Assembly (NCBI RefSeq): GCF_004295795.1
Contig: NZ_SEBR01000006.1
Span: 62,001 to 126,000 of the forward strand
Direction: 5' to 3'
DNA length: 64,000 nt
Source of the DNA: Flavobacterium sp.
Lineage (GTDB): Bacteria; Bacteroidota; Bacteroidia; Flavobacteriales; Flavobacteriaceae
Shown: piece after piece, positions 25,502-34,467 of the stretch
Layout of the letters: each line of letters begins with the position of its first letter
Position numbering within the stretch: position 1 is the first letter of the stretch
Made by a program: the position numbers and the translations under genes
The notes under the pieces: generated by a model
Told to the model about the DNA's origin: nothing
The model's database searches: none
What the model saw: the letters and a program-made list of their open reading frames with translations, nothing else

Positions 25502-26683
25502 ATGAAAACAGCATACATAGTAAAAGCATACAGAACAGCTGTCGGAAAAGCCCCGAAAGGTGTGTTCCGATTCAAGCGTCCCGACGAATTGGCAGCCGAA
25601 ACCATCCAGCACATGATGGACGAGTTGCCGCAACTCGACAAAAAAAGGATTGACGACGTAATGGTCGGAAACGCGATGCCGGAAGCCGAACAAGGTTTGA
25701 ACTTTGCCCGATTGATCTCGCTCATGGGACTGAAAGTGGACGACGTGCCGGGCGTGACGGTCAACCGATATTGCGCTTCGGGACTCGAAACGATCGGAAT
25801 GGCAACGGCAAAAATCCAGTCCGGAATGGCCGATTGCATCATCGCGGGCGGAGCCGAAAGCATGAGTTTTATCCCAATGGGCGGCTATAAACCCGTTCCA
25901 GATTACGCCCTCGCCCAAAAAGGACACGAAGATTATTATTGGGGAATGGGATTGACTGCCGAGGCGGTCGCCAAACAGTTCAACGTTTCGCGCGAAGATC
26001 AGGATGAATTCGGATTCCAATCGCACCAAAAAGCGTTGAAAGCACAAGCCGAAGGAAAATTCGACAAACAGATTGTCCCGATCACGATCGAGGAAAATTA
26101 CGTGGACGAAAATGGCAAGAAAGCCTCGAGAACATATACGGTCGCCAAAGACGAAGGTCCAAGAGCCGACACTTCTCTAGAAGCATTGGGAAAACTGAGA
26201 CCGGTTTTCGCCGCAGACGGTTCGGTCACAGCCGGAACATCGTCCCAAATGAGCGACGGAGCGGCTTTCGTGATGGTCATGAGCGAGGAAATGGTCAAGG
26301 AACTCAATCTCGAACCGATAGCGCGTCTGGTGAGTTTCGCCTCGGCCGGAGTCGAACCGCGAATTATGGGAATCGGTCCTGTGAAGGCCATTCCGAAAGC
26401 TTTGAAACAGGCGAATCTCGAGTTAAAAGACATCGATTTGTTCGAGTTGAACGAAGCTTTTGCCTCACAATCGCTGGCTGTTATCCGCGAACTCGGAATC
26501 AATCCTGACATCGTGAACGTAAACGGTGGCGCGATCGCACTTGGTCATCCGCTAGGTTGTACCGGCGCGAAACTATCGGTGCAATTGTTCGACGAGATGA
26601 AACGCCGCGGCAACAAATATGGGATTGTTACCATGTGTGTTGGGACTGGGCAGGGTTCGGCGGGCGTTTACGAAGTGCTTTAA
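25502..26683 (+). CDS. fadA: Acetyl-CoA C-acyltransferase (3-ketoacyl-CoA thiolase)
   Basis: A 393-residue thiolase for the last step of beta-oxidation. The acylated Cys91 lies in VNRYCASGLE, the catalytic His in GGAIALGHPLGCTGAK, and the second Cys in VTMCVGTGQG. The loop AGGAESMSFIPMGG and the NEAFASQSL segment are typical. It is 38 bases after the four-helix-bundle gene and about 150 bases before fadE. It is the partner of the FadN-like enzyme. Confidence 0.94.
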   Translation: MKTAYIVKAYRTAVGKAPKGVFRFKRPDELAAETIQHMMDELPQLDKKRIDDVMVGNAMPEAEQGLNFARLISLMGLKVDDVPGVTVNRYCASGLETIGMATAKIQSGMADCIIAGGAESMSFIPMGGYKPVPDYALAQKGHEDYYWGMGLTAEAVAKQFNVSREDQDEFGFQSHQKALKAQAEGKFDKQIVPITIEENYVDENGKKASRTYTVAKDEGPRADTSLEALGKLRPVFAADGSVTAGTSSQMSDGAAFVMVMSEEMVKELNLEPIARLVSFASAGVEPRIMGIGPVKAIPKALKQANLELKDIDLFELNEAFASQSLAVIRELGINPDIVNVNGGAIALGHPLGCTGAKLSVQLFDEMKRRGNKYGIVTMCVGTGQGSAGVYEVL

Positions 26684-26834
26684 TGGCGCAAATAAGCGAG
26701 TAGTATCGACCGAATCCGCGTGATTGCTAAACTGCGAGTGAAAATAATCAAATCATCGGTGTCATTTGTTGACATCCGTGACTAAAAACAAGCCATAACG
26801 ACATCAGTTCTTCTGGCAAAAAAACACAAAAGAT

Positions 26835-28640
26835 ATGGAAACCTCTATCGAAAAAGACGTAACCCGCGGCGGCCAATTCCTGGTCAAGCAAACGCAAGCC
26901 CAAGACATTTTCACACCCGAAGATTTTACCGAAGAACAGCGTATGATGCGCGATTCGGTAAAAGAGTTTACCGACAAGGAACTTTGGGCGAACAAGGAAA
27001 AGTTCGAGAAAAAAGATTACAAGTATACCGAAGAAACCATGCGCAAAGCCGGCGAAATGGGCTTTTTGAGCGTGTCGGTTCCCGAAGAATACGGCGGACT
27101 CGGAATGGGATTCGTCGATACAGTATTGGTTTGCGACTACATTTCGGGCGCGACGGGATCTTTTTCGACAGCTTTCGGAGCGCACACGGGAATCGGGACA
27201 ATGCCGATCACGTTGTACGGAACCGAAGAACAAAAGCAAAAATATGTCCCGAAACTAGCGTCCGGCGAATGGTTCGGCGCTTACTGCTTGACAGAACCTG
27301 GCGCGGGTTCGGATGCGAATTCAGGCAAAACGAAAGCAGTTCTTTCCGAAGACGGGAAACACTACTCGATCACGGGACAAAAAATGTGGATCTCGAATGC
27401 AGGTTTCTGTTCGGTTTTCATTGTTTTCGCCAGAATCGGGGACGACAAGAACATCACGGGTTTTATCGTGGAAAACGATCCGTCGAACGGAATCACTTTG
27501 GGCGAGGAAGAACACAAATTGGGAATTCGCGCCTCTTCGACGAGACAGGTTTTCTTCAACGAAACGAAAGTTCCGGCAGAGAACATGCTTTCGGAACGCG
27601 GAAACGGCTTTAAAATCGCGATGAACGCGCTTAATGTCGGACGCATCAAATTGGGTGCAGCTTGCTTGGACGCACAACGCAGAATTACGACCGAAGCAGC
27701 GAAATACGCCAACGACAGAGTGCAATTCAACACACCGATCGCATCTTTTGGGGCAATCCGCTCGAAGTTGGCTGAAATGGCGACGAATTGTTACGCCGGA
27801 GAAAGTGCGACTTACCGCGCGGCACACGACATCCAAACCAGAATCGAAGCGCGTGAAGCGGCCGGAGCCGGACATCAGGAAGCTGAATTGAAAGGCGTCG
27901 AGGAATACGCTATCGAGTGTTCGATCATCAAGGTCGCGGTTTCGGAAGACGTGCAGAATTGTGCCGACGAAGGCATCCAGATTTTTGGTGGAATGGGCTT
28001 CTCCGAAGACACTCCGATGGAATCAGCCTGGAGAGACGCGCGCATCTCGAGAATTTACGAAGGCACGAACGAGATCAACCGGATGCTTTCTGTTGGAATG
28101 CTGATCAAAAAGGCGATGAAAGGCCATGTCGACCTGCTTGGTCCGGCGATGAAAGTCCAGGAAGATCTGATGGGAATCCCGGATTTCAACACGCCAGATT
28201 TCTCGGAATTGTTTTCGGAAGAAAAAGACATCATCGCCAAACTCAAGAAAACATTCCTCATGGTCGCTGGCGGAGCGGTCCAAAAATACGGTCCGGAACT
28301 AGACTCGCATCAACAGTTACTGATGGCCGCCGCCGATATCCTGATCGAAATCTATCTCGCCGAATCGACGATCCTGAGAACCGAAAAACTCGTAAAGTCA
28401 ATCGGCGAACAAGCTGCCGAAGGACAAATCGCAGCTGCCAAACTTTACTTGTACAAAGCGGTCGACATCGTAACGTCAAAAGGCAAAGAAGGAATAGCAT
28501 CGTTCGCAGAAGGTGACGAGCAAAGAGTCATGATGATGGGATTGCGCCGTTTCACCAAGTACACGAATATGCCGAACGTTGTCGCTTTGAGAGAAACTGT
28601 CGCCCAGAAAGTGGTTTCGGCAAACGGATATCCTTTTTAA
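26835..28640 (+). CDS. fadE: Acyl-CoA dehydrogenase (FadE, about 600-residue type)
   Basis: A 601-residue FAD enzyme that introduces the first double bond in beta-oxidation. The N-terminal helical domain (FTEEQRMMRDSVKEF), the FAD/substrate segment WFGAYCLTEPGAGSDANSGKT, the KMWISNAGFCSVFIVFA strand and the helical C-domain with QIFGGMGFSEDTPMESAWRDARISRIYEGTNEI (catalytic Glu of YEGTNEI) are present. A further C-terminal extension of about 170 residues is typical of the Bacillus FadE group. It closes the marR-fadN-fadA-fadE cluster. The first ATG gives the usual start. Confidence 0.94.
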   Translation: METSIEKDVTRGGQFLVKQTQAQDIFTPEDFTEEQRMMRDSVKEFTDKELWANKEKFEKKDYKYTEETMRKAGEMGFLSVSVPEEYGGLGMGFVDTVLVCDYISGATGSFSTAFGAHTGIGTMPITLYGTEEQKQKYVPKLASGEWFGAYCLTEPGAGSDANSGKTKAVLSEDGKHYSITGQKMWISNAGFCSVFIVFARIGDDKNITGFIVENDPSNGITLGEEEHKLGIRASSTRQVFFNETKVPAENMLSERGNGFKIAMNALNVGRIKLGAACLDAQRRITTEAAKYANDRVQFNTPIASFGAIRSKLAEMATNCYAGESATYRAAHDIQTRIEAREAAGAGHQEAELKGVEEYAIECSIIKVAVSEDVQNCADEGIQIFGGMGFSEDTPMESAWRDARISRIYEGTNEINRMLSVGMLIKKAMKGHVDLLGPAMKVQEDLMGIPDFNTPDFSELFSEEKDIIAKLKKTFLMVAGGAVQKYGPELDSHQQLLMAAADILIEIYLAESTILRTEKLVKSIGEQAAEGQIAAAKLYLYKAVDIVTSKGKEGIASFAEGDEQRVMMMGLRRFTKYTNMPNVVALRETVAQKVVSANGYPF

Positions 28641-28761
28641 AAAAAAATGGCAGTTGCAGTTGCAGTAGCAGTACGCGATTTAGCAGCAGATGTTAACGCT
28701 TATCGCTACTGCGGTTACCAATAAATTAAGGTTATTAAATAATAATTAGTTAAGTCAAGCG

Positions 28762-28793
28762 AAAAGCGTCCGGGTTTGGACGCTTTTTGTTTT
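28762..28793 (+). terminator. Intrinsic terminator downstream of fadE
   Basis: AAAGCGTCC pairs with GGACGCTTT across loop GGGTTT, followed by TTGTTTTG. It lies about 120 bases after the fadE stop; the gap also holds the short tract GCAGTTGCAGTTGCAGTAGC. Confidence 0.85.
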
Positions 28794-28904
28794 GTATCAA
28801 TCGCGACCTTCGTGTGTCTTCGCAACTGCAACGGCTTCTGCCTTCTGCAACTATTACGGCTTCTGCTTCTGCTACTGCTTCTGCTACTGCAACTACAACT
28901 GCTT

Positions 28905-29327
28905 CTAATTTTTCACAAATCTCATAACGACAATATCGCCCGAGATCAGCACGAGTTTTCCATCAGTTCCGATGTCGAACGCATTCACCTTTTGGATGGC
29001 GTTCATGTACGTCTTCTCGCCTTCTCCAGGACAAAACATCTTGGTCGAAATCATGTTTTCGCTGAAATTGAGCCTGTTCCCGACGACCGTGATCGGACCC
29101 GAATAATTGTTGCAGCCGTTTTTTCCAGATGCTCGATTTTGCTTGAGATCGACAAAAAGAGTCGGCGCATTTCCGGGATAGAGTGTCTGCATGTCGCCTC
29201 CGGAGACGAATTCAAGCACCCAATTTCCGTCGAGCGCTCCGGTTTTCGTGAATTGTGGTTCGGCAGGTTTGCCTGATTTGCAAGACGAAATCAGGACAAG
29301 GATGAATAAGACAATCAATTTTTTCAT
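28905..29327 (-). CDS. META-domain lipoprotein
   Basis: A 140-residue lipoprotein (signal MKKLIVLFILVLISSC, lipid Cys16). The META/HslJ-type domain covers about residues 32-138: LDGNWVLEFVSGG, then ASGKNGCNNYSGP, NRLNFSENMISTKMFCPGEGEKTYMNAIQKVNAF, and VMRFVKN. The two cysteines in NGCNNY and MFCPG are the conserved pair of this fold. It is an envelope protein of unknown role. It is convergent with the fad cluster and separated from it by a short CTTCTGCTACTG-type repeat at about 28845-28900. Confidence 0.88.
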   Translation of the reverse strand: MKKLIVLFILVLISSCKSGKPAEPQFTKTGALDGNWVLEFVSGGDMQTLYPGNAPTLFVDLKQNRASGKNGCNNYSGPITVVGNRLNFSENMISTKMFCPGEGEKTYMNAIQKVNAFDIGTDGKLVLISGDIVVMRFVKN

Positions 29328-29401
29328 TGTAGTTGTTTTTGTGTCGTATTTAAATTTACGGAATTATTCAGCCGATCCCCGATTTTGAAATTTGTTTTTT
29401 G

Positions 29402-29419
29402 TCCCGATAGCTATCGGGA
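29402..29419. repeat. Dispersed 18-bp palindrome, copy 2
   Basis: Perfect TCCCGATAGCTATCGGGA, followed by GGATTTGAAATTTGGG. It lies in the divergent gap between the META lipoprotein and the Tudor-like gene. Confidence 0.92.
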
Positions 29420-29491
29420 TGAGATTAAGGATTTGAAATTTGGGTTTTCACAACCTCGTTGCTTATTTTTAGGCCGATAAAAACCATAACT

Positions 29492-30016
29492 ATGAAATTA
29501 CTTGGAATTGGGTCGCGCATCGACCATCCGGAATTTGGAAAAGGCGTCGTGACGAACGTTTCATCGAAAGATTATTGGGTGACATTTATCGAAGGCGGAT
29601 TGGAAACCATCGCGCTGAACGATACTTTTGAGGTCATCGAGGCGTCGGACAACGAAGTCGACACCGTGAGCTTCTTCGACATCGAAAAATCGCTGAAAAC
29701 GATCCTGAGAAAGTGGAGCGACGTGACCGAAACCGTTCCGATCGCCGACAAATGGAAAGGCGGAAACCTAAAACTCGAACCCGGCCAAAGTGGCGTTCAG
29801 GGAAAAGATGTTCCGATCGATACGTTCTTCAATAAGATCGTCATGGTGCGCGACCGCTTGCGCGTCATGGAACAGAAGATCAATGCGAGCAATCTCGAAA
29901 ACTCCGAAAAAGTTGAATTGCAGCAATACATCACAAGGATTTACGGATCGTTGACGACATTTAACGTTTTGTTCAAGTTGCAGAGCGACTACTTCGTCGG
30001 GGAAAAGTCTAAGTAG
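29492..30016 (+). CDS. Conserved protein with an N-terminal Tudor/SH3-like motif
   Basis: A 174-residue cytoplasmic protein read from the ATG at 29492, the first start that places GIGSRIDHPEFGKGVVTNVSSKDYWVTFIEGGLETI at the N-terminus. That stretch resembles the small barrel at the end of UvrD/PcrA helicases (G..V.HP.FG.G.V). The rest is helical (DKWKGGNLKLEPGQSG, FNKIVMVRDRLRVMEQKINA, LQQYITRIYGSLTTFNVLFKLQSDYF). I know similar proteins only as uncharacterised in Bacteroidota. A nucleic-acid or RNA-polymerase contact would be a guess. A terminator follows at 30145. Confidence 0.82.
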   Translation: MKLLGIGSRIDHPEFGKGVVTNVSSKDYWVTFIEGGLETIALNDTFEVIEASDNEVDTVSFFDIEKSLKTILRKWSDVTETVPIADKWKGGNLKLEPGQSGVQGKDVPIDTFFNKIVMVRDRLRVMEQKINASNLENSEKVELQQYITRIYGSLTTFNVLFKLQSDYFVGEKSK

Positions 30017-30144
30017 TGCATGAGTGGAAAGTGCGTGAGTCAGCAAAAATGCTGCTATTGTTTGGATAGTAAATCGGTCAAAAAAAACGTCTCGAGAGAA
30101 ATCTAGGGCGCTCCGAACTCCGTACTCAAGAACTTACTAAAATA

Positions 30145-30177
30145 AAAAAGCGGCCTTTGAGGAAGCGGCCGCTTTTA
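30145..30177 (+). terminator. Intrinsic terminator after the Tudor-like gene
   Basis: AAAAGCGGCC pairs with GGCCGCTTTT across a loop of about 13 bases, with an A run before and a T run after, so it may act in both directions. The gap 30017-30348 otherwise contains only the direct repeat at 30305-30340. Confidence 0.85.
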
Positions 30178-30304
30178 ACTTGCATGAGTATATTATTTAG
30201 AGAGTAATAGTATACATCCTGCAAAAACCAAACAAACATTTATTGTAGTCCCTTGAATCTTTATGATGATCTACATGGCAAAGATGCAGCGATTCGGGTA
30301 GCGG

Positions 30305-30340
30305 TTTGTTACAGGATTTTTTTCATTTGTTACAGAATTT
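30305..30340. repeat. Direct repeat TTTGTTACAGRATTT spaced by 21 bp
   Basis: TTTGTTACAGGATTT at 30305-30319 and TTTGTTACAGAATTT at 30326-30340. The 21-bp period equals two helical turns, which suits paired binding of a regulator on one face, just upstream of the gene starting at 30349. Confidence 0.7.
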
Positions 30341-30348
30341 AATATTGA

Positions 30349-30870
30349 GTGGGAAATAGCTATTTCGAGACCGGTTTGTTTCTGGCGGTCGGCTTTCTGA
30401 TATTGGGTGTCGGGAACTATTTCGTTACGAAACGCAACTTGAACAGGTACTCAAATTACAGAGTCAAACTCGCGCAGAACGCCATTGTTCGCCTCGATGA
30501 CATAATCTGCAACATGGAATCGGAAGACACCATTTTTACTCACCAATGTTCCCTCTTTGTTTTGGACGACCAACTCGTAATTGACTGCTTGTCGAACGCG
30601 ATATCACTTTTCGATACGGACGAAACTTTTCCGTTCCTAATCCTTTCCGGACTTCCTTTTCCCAAAATAGACGAGCGAATCATCGGTTGCAAAATCTTGA
30701 TAAGAAGCTTCGAGGTGACTTCCGGATCCATCCGATTCCAAGCAAAAATCCACCAGGAAAATTTCATGCAGAAACTCGCCTCCGAAGTCAAACTCGAAAT
30801 TGTGCTCACAGGCAGAAACATCACCCAAAACGCATCTGAAATCAAGTTTGCGCTGAACTTCTCCGTATAA
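30349..30870 (+). CDS. Membrane-anchored protein of unknown function
   Basis: A 173-residue frame opening with GTG directly after an in-frame stop. Residues 6-24 (FETGLFLAVGFLILGVGNYF) form a membrane helix. The remainder is soluble with strands (NAIVRLDDIICNMESEDTIF, LFVLDDQLVIDCLSNAISLF, KIDERIIGCKILIRSFEV, SEVKLEIVLTGRNI). It has no recognised domain. Codon use matches neighbouring genes and a terminator follows, so it is probably real. The exact start is uncertain because the frame has no ATG near its beginning. Confidence 0.6.
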   Translation: MGNSYFETGLFLAVGFLILGVGNYFVTKRNLNRYSNYRVKLAQNAIVRLDDIICNMESEDTIFTHQCSLFVLDDQLVIDCLSNAISLFDTDETFPFLILSGLPFPKIDERIIGCKILIRSFEVTSGSIRFQAKIHQENFMQKLASEVKLEIVLTGRNITQNASEIKFALNFSV

Positions 30871-30901
30871 AAAAAGGACCGTATTCCTACGATCCTCTTT
30901 T
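30869..30901. terminator. Bidirectional terminator between convergent genes
   Basis: AGGACCGT and ACGATCCT form a stem with one mismatch, flanked by an A run and a T run. It lies between the stop codon at 30870 and the YtxH gene ending at 30923 on the other strand. Confidence 0.75.
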
Positions 30902-30922
30902 TGCGTAAACAGATAATTTACG

Positions 30923-31195
30923 TTATACTGCCGAATTTGCTTTTTCGACGGCTCCGTTGACGGCTTGTTCAGCACGTCCGGTCAATTCGTTGAATTTGGA
31001 CTTAACGGCGTCGAATTTCTGGTTAGCAGCATCGACGATGTTTCCGTATTTGTCAACTGCCTGATCTTTCAGGTCAGTTCCTTTATCCTTGATTTTCTTG
31101 CGTGTCTCGCTTCCTTTATCAGGAGCGAACAAAATTCCTAGTGTGGCACCAATCGCAACTCCGGCGAAAAGACCTACCAATACATTCTTGTTCAT
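30923..31195 (-). CDS. YtxH-domain small membrane protein
   Basis: A 90-residue protein. A glycine-rich membrane helix (VLVGLFAGVAIGATLGILFAPDKGSETRKKI) typical of YtxH proteins is followed by an amphipathic, LEA-like helix of 11-residue character (KDKGTDLKDQAVDKYGNIVDAANQKFDAVKSKF). Such proteins are induced by general stress in several bacteria. It follows the 52-residue membrane peptide and the DUF4142 gene on the same strand, a set often linked to osmotic or desiccation response. That role is inferred from family and context. Confidence 0.88.
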   Translation of the reverse strand: MNKNVLVGLFAGVAIGATLGILFAPDKGSETRKKIKDKGTDLKDQAVDKYGNIVDAANQKFDAVKSKFNELTGRAEQAVNGAVEKANSAV

Positions 31196-31231
31196 GATTT
31201 CTAATTTTATCGATTATTGTTTCAGTTCAAT

Positions 31232-31390
31232 TTAAAGTGGTCGTCTGCCTTGGATGATTCTCAAGAGAACCACGATGATGGCGATTACGAGCAGGATGTG
31301 GATCAGGTTACCAGTTACGATTCCTCCAAAGAATCCGATTGCCCAGATGATGACTAGAATCACCGCGATGGTATAAAGTAAATTTCCCAT
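31232..31390 (-). CDS. Short hydrophobic peptide of the Lmo0937 family
   Basis: A 52-residue protein, too short for usual frame cut-offs: it begins MGNLLYTIAVILVIIWAIGF and ends with IIQGRRPL. Two hydrophobic segments are joined by FFGGIVTGNLIH, the pattern of Lmo0937-type membrane peptides found in stress loci across bacteria. It lies 36 bases before YtxH and 53 after DUF4142, all on one strand. The ATG at 31390 and stop at 31232-31234 are unambiguous. Confidence 0.85.
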   Translation of the reverse strand: MGNLLYTIAVILVIIWAIGFFGGIVTGNLIHILLVIAIIVVLLRIIQGRRPL

Positions 31391-31443
31391 AATTTGTGTT
31401 TTTTAGTTAGACTTGTATTTGTTATTTAGGTTCTATTTTCATT

Positions 31444-32049
31444 TTAACTTACTCTGGCTTGGATCACCTTGGCGTGCTCGAGGTGGTTTTTCAAGGTCGG
31501 AAGCATTTTCTCGGCCCAACTTTTGATGTCGGCGTCAGTTCCTTCTTTCACATAATCCTCGAATTTCTTGATGACTTCCTCGTGCTCGGCAACGAGATTG
31601 TCGGCATACGCCTTATCGAAATCGGTAGCAGGTTTTTCGTTGAAATCAGCTACTTCTTCTTTAATGTCTTCAGTAGCTGTTTTCGGGATCGAAATCCCTT
31701 TGTTTACCGCGATCGCCTTGATGTCACGTGCAGTTTGCGAGTGCGTTTCGACCATCATGGTCGCGACCGCCTGAACATCTGATCTTGTACTCTTTTGAGC
31801 CAATTTCCCGAGTTCAACCTCTTTCATGTCGGTTTCGGCAATAGACATCAAAAAATCTGAATCTTCTTTTTTGACTTCGCTTTCGACTCCTGTAGTGGCG
31901 TTGTCGAATTTCTCTTCATTTGCCTTTTCGGCTACTTTCTCCGTATCGGTTGACTTGTCTTTTGTGTCGCACGATTGTACGGTAAATGTCATCGCTCCCA
32001 AAAGCAGCATCGACATTGCGCACAACTTGTAAAAAAATGAATTCTTCAT
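31444..32049 (-). CDS. DUF4142 lipoprotein
   Basis: A 201-residue lipoprotein (signal ending VQSC) with a charged linker rich in Lys, Glu and Asp to about residue 60, then the ferritin-like DUF4142 four-helix domain (DFLMSIAETDMKEVELGKLAQKSTRSDVQAVATMMVETHSQTARDIKAIA, then FDKAYADNLVAEHEEVIKKFEDYVKEG and LPTLKNHLEHAKVIQ). The His residues in VETHSQT, VAEHEEV and NHLEHA are in the usual positions. It acts in the periplasm or on the outer membrane. It is first in the stress-type cluster with the 52-residue peptide and YtxH. Confidence 0.9.
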   Translation of the reverse strand: MKNSFFYKLCAMSMLLLGAMTFTVQSCDTKDKSTDTEKVAEKANEEKFDNATTGVESEVKKEDSDFLMSIAETDMKEVELGKLAQKSTRSDVQAVATMMVETHSQTARDIKAIAVNKGISIPKTATEDIKEEVADFNEKPATDFDKAYADNLVAEHEEVIKKFEDYVKEGTDADIKSWAEKMLPTLKNHLEHAKVIQARVS

Positions 32050-32167
32050 GGCTTGGAAATTTAGTTGTTATTGTTATTTACAAAATTCCCAAAAATAGCG
32101 CCATCAGCCGTTACAGGATATTGGCCGATTCTTGCAATATTTCCTTTGCGGATGCGAAACTGAACAT

Positions 32168-33949
32168 TTAAACTGGCAGAAACAGCGTAAAAACGGCGCC
32201 TTCGCCCGGGTTTCCATCGGCGAAAATGTAGCCGCCATGGCTTTCGCTCATTTTTTTGCAGATTGCAAGTCCGATGCCCGTTCCGGAGTAGTGTTCCTTG
32301 TCGTGAAGTCTGTTGAAAAGTACAAATACCTTATTGTTGTATTGCGGCTCGAAACCGATGCCGTTGTCGCTGAAAACGATTTTGTGGAATTTCTTGCCGT
32401 TGAGTTTTTTCGCCTCGGGAATCCGCGCGCCATCGACAATCGAATAAGTCACGTTTATTTCCGGACGCAAATCGTCTTTGGCATATTTGATCGAGTTGCT
32501 TATCAGGTTGACGAAAAGCTGCTGGATTTGGTAAGGCGTCACTTTGATTGTGGGAAGTTTGTCAGATACGAGCAATGCACGCTTTTCCTCGATTGCCTGA
32601 GCCATATCGGTTTTGGCGTTTTCCAACAGTTCGTTCAAATCTGTGAGTTCCTGTTTTTTGTCGCTTCTGTTGAGACGCGTGTACGTCAGCAAATCGTCGA
32701 TGAGTTTTTGGGCGCGATTGGCCGAAGATTGAATCCGATATAGATAAGTACGCGAACTGTCTGAAACTTTCTCGAAATCGCTCTGGTCAATCCTCGAAAT
32801 GAACATCTGGATCTTGCGCAAAGGTTCTTGCAGATCGTGACTGACGATATGGTTGAAAGAAGAAAGTTCCGAATTCGTACTTCGAAGTTCGTTGTTCTTT
32901 TGCTCGAGTTTTACCGTATTTCGATGCTGACTCGTGATGTCCTGATCGATCCCGATGATGATCTCGCGTCCGTCCTTTGTCGTGATCATCTGGCTTGTCG
33001 TTCGGAAATATCTCGCCTTGCGATCGGTTCTCAACACTTTATAGTTGACCGTAAACGCACTTTGGTTTTTGGAACGCTCGAAACAACCTTCGACTTTTTT
33101 GCGGTCGGCCGGATGTACGAATTTGAGGAAAGTCTTTATGTCCTGGTCGAAATCGCCGGGTTCGCCTCCCAAAAGCCGGAAGCGATTGTCCGAAAAAAAC
33201 AACTCCTTCCTATCGAGATCGTATTGCCAATGCCCGATTTGTCCGATGCGCTCGGCATTCTCGAAAGTCTTGTTGGTCAAACGCAGTTTTTGGTTGAGAT
33301 GGCCAAGGTGTTTGAGGTTTCTCTTGAGCGTGAAAAACGTCAGCAAGAAAACCAAAATCGAGAAAATGACAAGAAACGACGACGTGAAAGGCGTGAACGT
33401 AATCTCGTTCTCGTGCTCACGCTGCTGGTTTGCCAGAATGCGTTCCTCGTTTTTGGTGATGGAATTGATCTTGGTCCTGATTTTGTCCATCACCAACTTT
33501 CCATCCCACATCGACTTCTGGAATTCCGGGTCTTGCGCCTTGTACTTTTTACCTTGGATGCGATTGTCGCGCAAAGTCTGGAAACGTTCGTTGATGAGCG
33601 AATACAATTCGTCAAATTCCTTTTCGCGCGCCTTGTAAATCCCGATTTTCTGTTTGATCTCGAGCAAAGACTTGTTTATGGAGACGTGACTGTAGTCGTA
33701 AGGCGCGATGTAGCGTTCATCGCCGGTCATCAAAAAGGCGCGATTGGCCGATTCGGCATCCTTCAACTCCGAAAAAAGGCGTTCCAGATCGACTCTGACC
33801 TCAAGCGAATGCCTGATCGATTTCTGTGTCCGCGAAAGCGTATCGATCTGCTTGAAAGAAATGCTGGCGATGAAAAACAGCAGGAAAACGGAAATCACGA
33901 AGACCACAGTCAACAACAATGACGGCGATAAGTATTTCCGTAAATTCAT
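32168..33949 (-). CDS. Sensor histidine kinase with CHASE3 and PAS domains
   Basis: A 593-residue membrane kinase. First helix about 10-32, CHASE3 extracellular domain about 35-180 (RHSLEVRVDLERLFSELKDAESANRAFLMTGDERYI), second helix about 187-208, then a PAS domain (RIGQIGHWQYDLDRKELFFSDN and the HPADRKKVEG region). The phospho-acceptor His is in FNHIVSHDLQEPLRK. The ATP domain has NLISNSIKYA, DNGIGFEPQ and GTGIGLAICKK. It starts 15 bases after the response-regulator stop and is surely its partner. CHASE3 ligands are unknown. Confidence 0.93.
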   Translation of the reverse strand: MNLRKYLSPSLLLTVVFVISVFLLFFIASISFKQIDTLSRTQKSIRHSLEVRVDLERLFSELKDAESANRAFLMTGDERYIAPYDYSHVSINKSLLEIKQKIGIYKAREKEFDELYSLINERFQTLRDNRIQGKKYKAQDPEFQKSMWDGKLVMDKIRTKINSITKNEERILANQQREHENEITFTPFTSSFLVIFSILVFLLTFFTLKRNLKHLGHLNQKLRLTNKTFENAERIGQIGHWQYDLDRKELFFSDNRFRLLGGEPGDFDQDIKTFLKFVHPADRKKVEGCFERSKNQSAFTVNYKVLRTDRKARYFRTTSQMITTKDGREIIIGIDQDITSQHRNTVKLEQKNNELRSTNSELSSFNHIVSHDLQEPLRKIQMFISRIDQSDFEKVSDSSRTYLYRIQSSANRAQKLIDDLLTYTRLNRSDKKQELTDLNELLENAKTDMAQAIEEKRALLVSDKLPTIKVTPYQIQQLFVNLISNSIKYAKDDLRPEINVTYSIVDGARIPEAKKLNGKKFHKIVFSDNGIGFEPQYNNKVFVLFNRLHDKEHYSGTGIGLAICKKMSESHGGYIFADGNPGEGAVFTLFLPV

Positions 33950-33964
33950 ACTAGTAGGCTTTTT

Positions 33965-34411
33965 TTAGATGCTGAACAAGAACGTGTCCTTGTTCAAACC
34001 TCCCGTCCTGAATTGCCAGTTTACATTGAGCACTTCCGTAAGCGTTTTTTTCAACGCATCGAAATCGTTCGGTTTTTTCACGTAAACGTTGGCGCCTTTC
34101 ACGAAAGCGGTCTCGATGTCACGGTCGTCACCCGATGTCGAATAGATCGCGACAGTCAGGTTTTTCAATCTGGCACTGAGCCGGATCGCATCGAGGCACT
34201 CAAAACCGTTTTTACACGGCATGTTCAGGTCGAGAAACAAAATATGGGGCAATTCGTTGTCTTCGTCTTCGAGATACTGCATTAGTTTTTCCCCGTCGCT
34301 CGCGGTCACGACTTCGGTGTCCATCTTCAGGGATTCTAAAGCGTCTTTAAAGAACAGGCGATCGTCCTCATCGTCGTCTGCTAATAAAACGAGGCTTTTT
34401 CCAGGTTTCAT
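33965..34411 (-). CDS. Single-domain response regulator (Rcp1 type)
   Basis: A 148-residue receiver protein without output domain. The acid pocket is at Asp12-Asp14, the phospho-acceptor is Asp61 in LFLDLNMP, the conserved Ser/Thr is in IYSTSG, and the Lys is in YVKKP. Rcp1-type regulators pair with CHASE3/phytochrome-like kinases and pass phosphate on or act by protein contact. It lies between the AraC-type gene (56-base gap) and the kinase gene (15-base gap) on the same strand. Confidence 0.93.
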   Translation of the reverse strand: MKPGKSLVLLADDDEDDRLFFKDALESLKMDTEVVTASDGEKLMQYLEDEDNELPHILFLDLNMPCKNGFECLDAIRLSARLKNLTVAIYSTSGDDRDIETAFVKGANVYVKKPNDFDALKKTLTEVLNVNWQFRTGGLNKDTFLFSI

Positions 34412-34467
34412 GATGTATGTTTGTTGGCGGGATAAAATTACGTCATTCCGAAAACAATTCCTAAAAT

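Noticed and set aside
32828..33922. 364-codon plus-strand frame opposite the histidine kinase
   Set aside because: The minus-strand frame has complete kinase domains; the plus frame has none.
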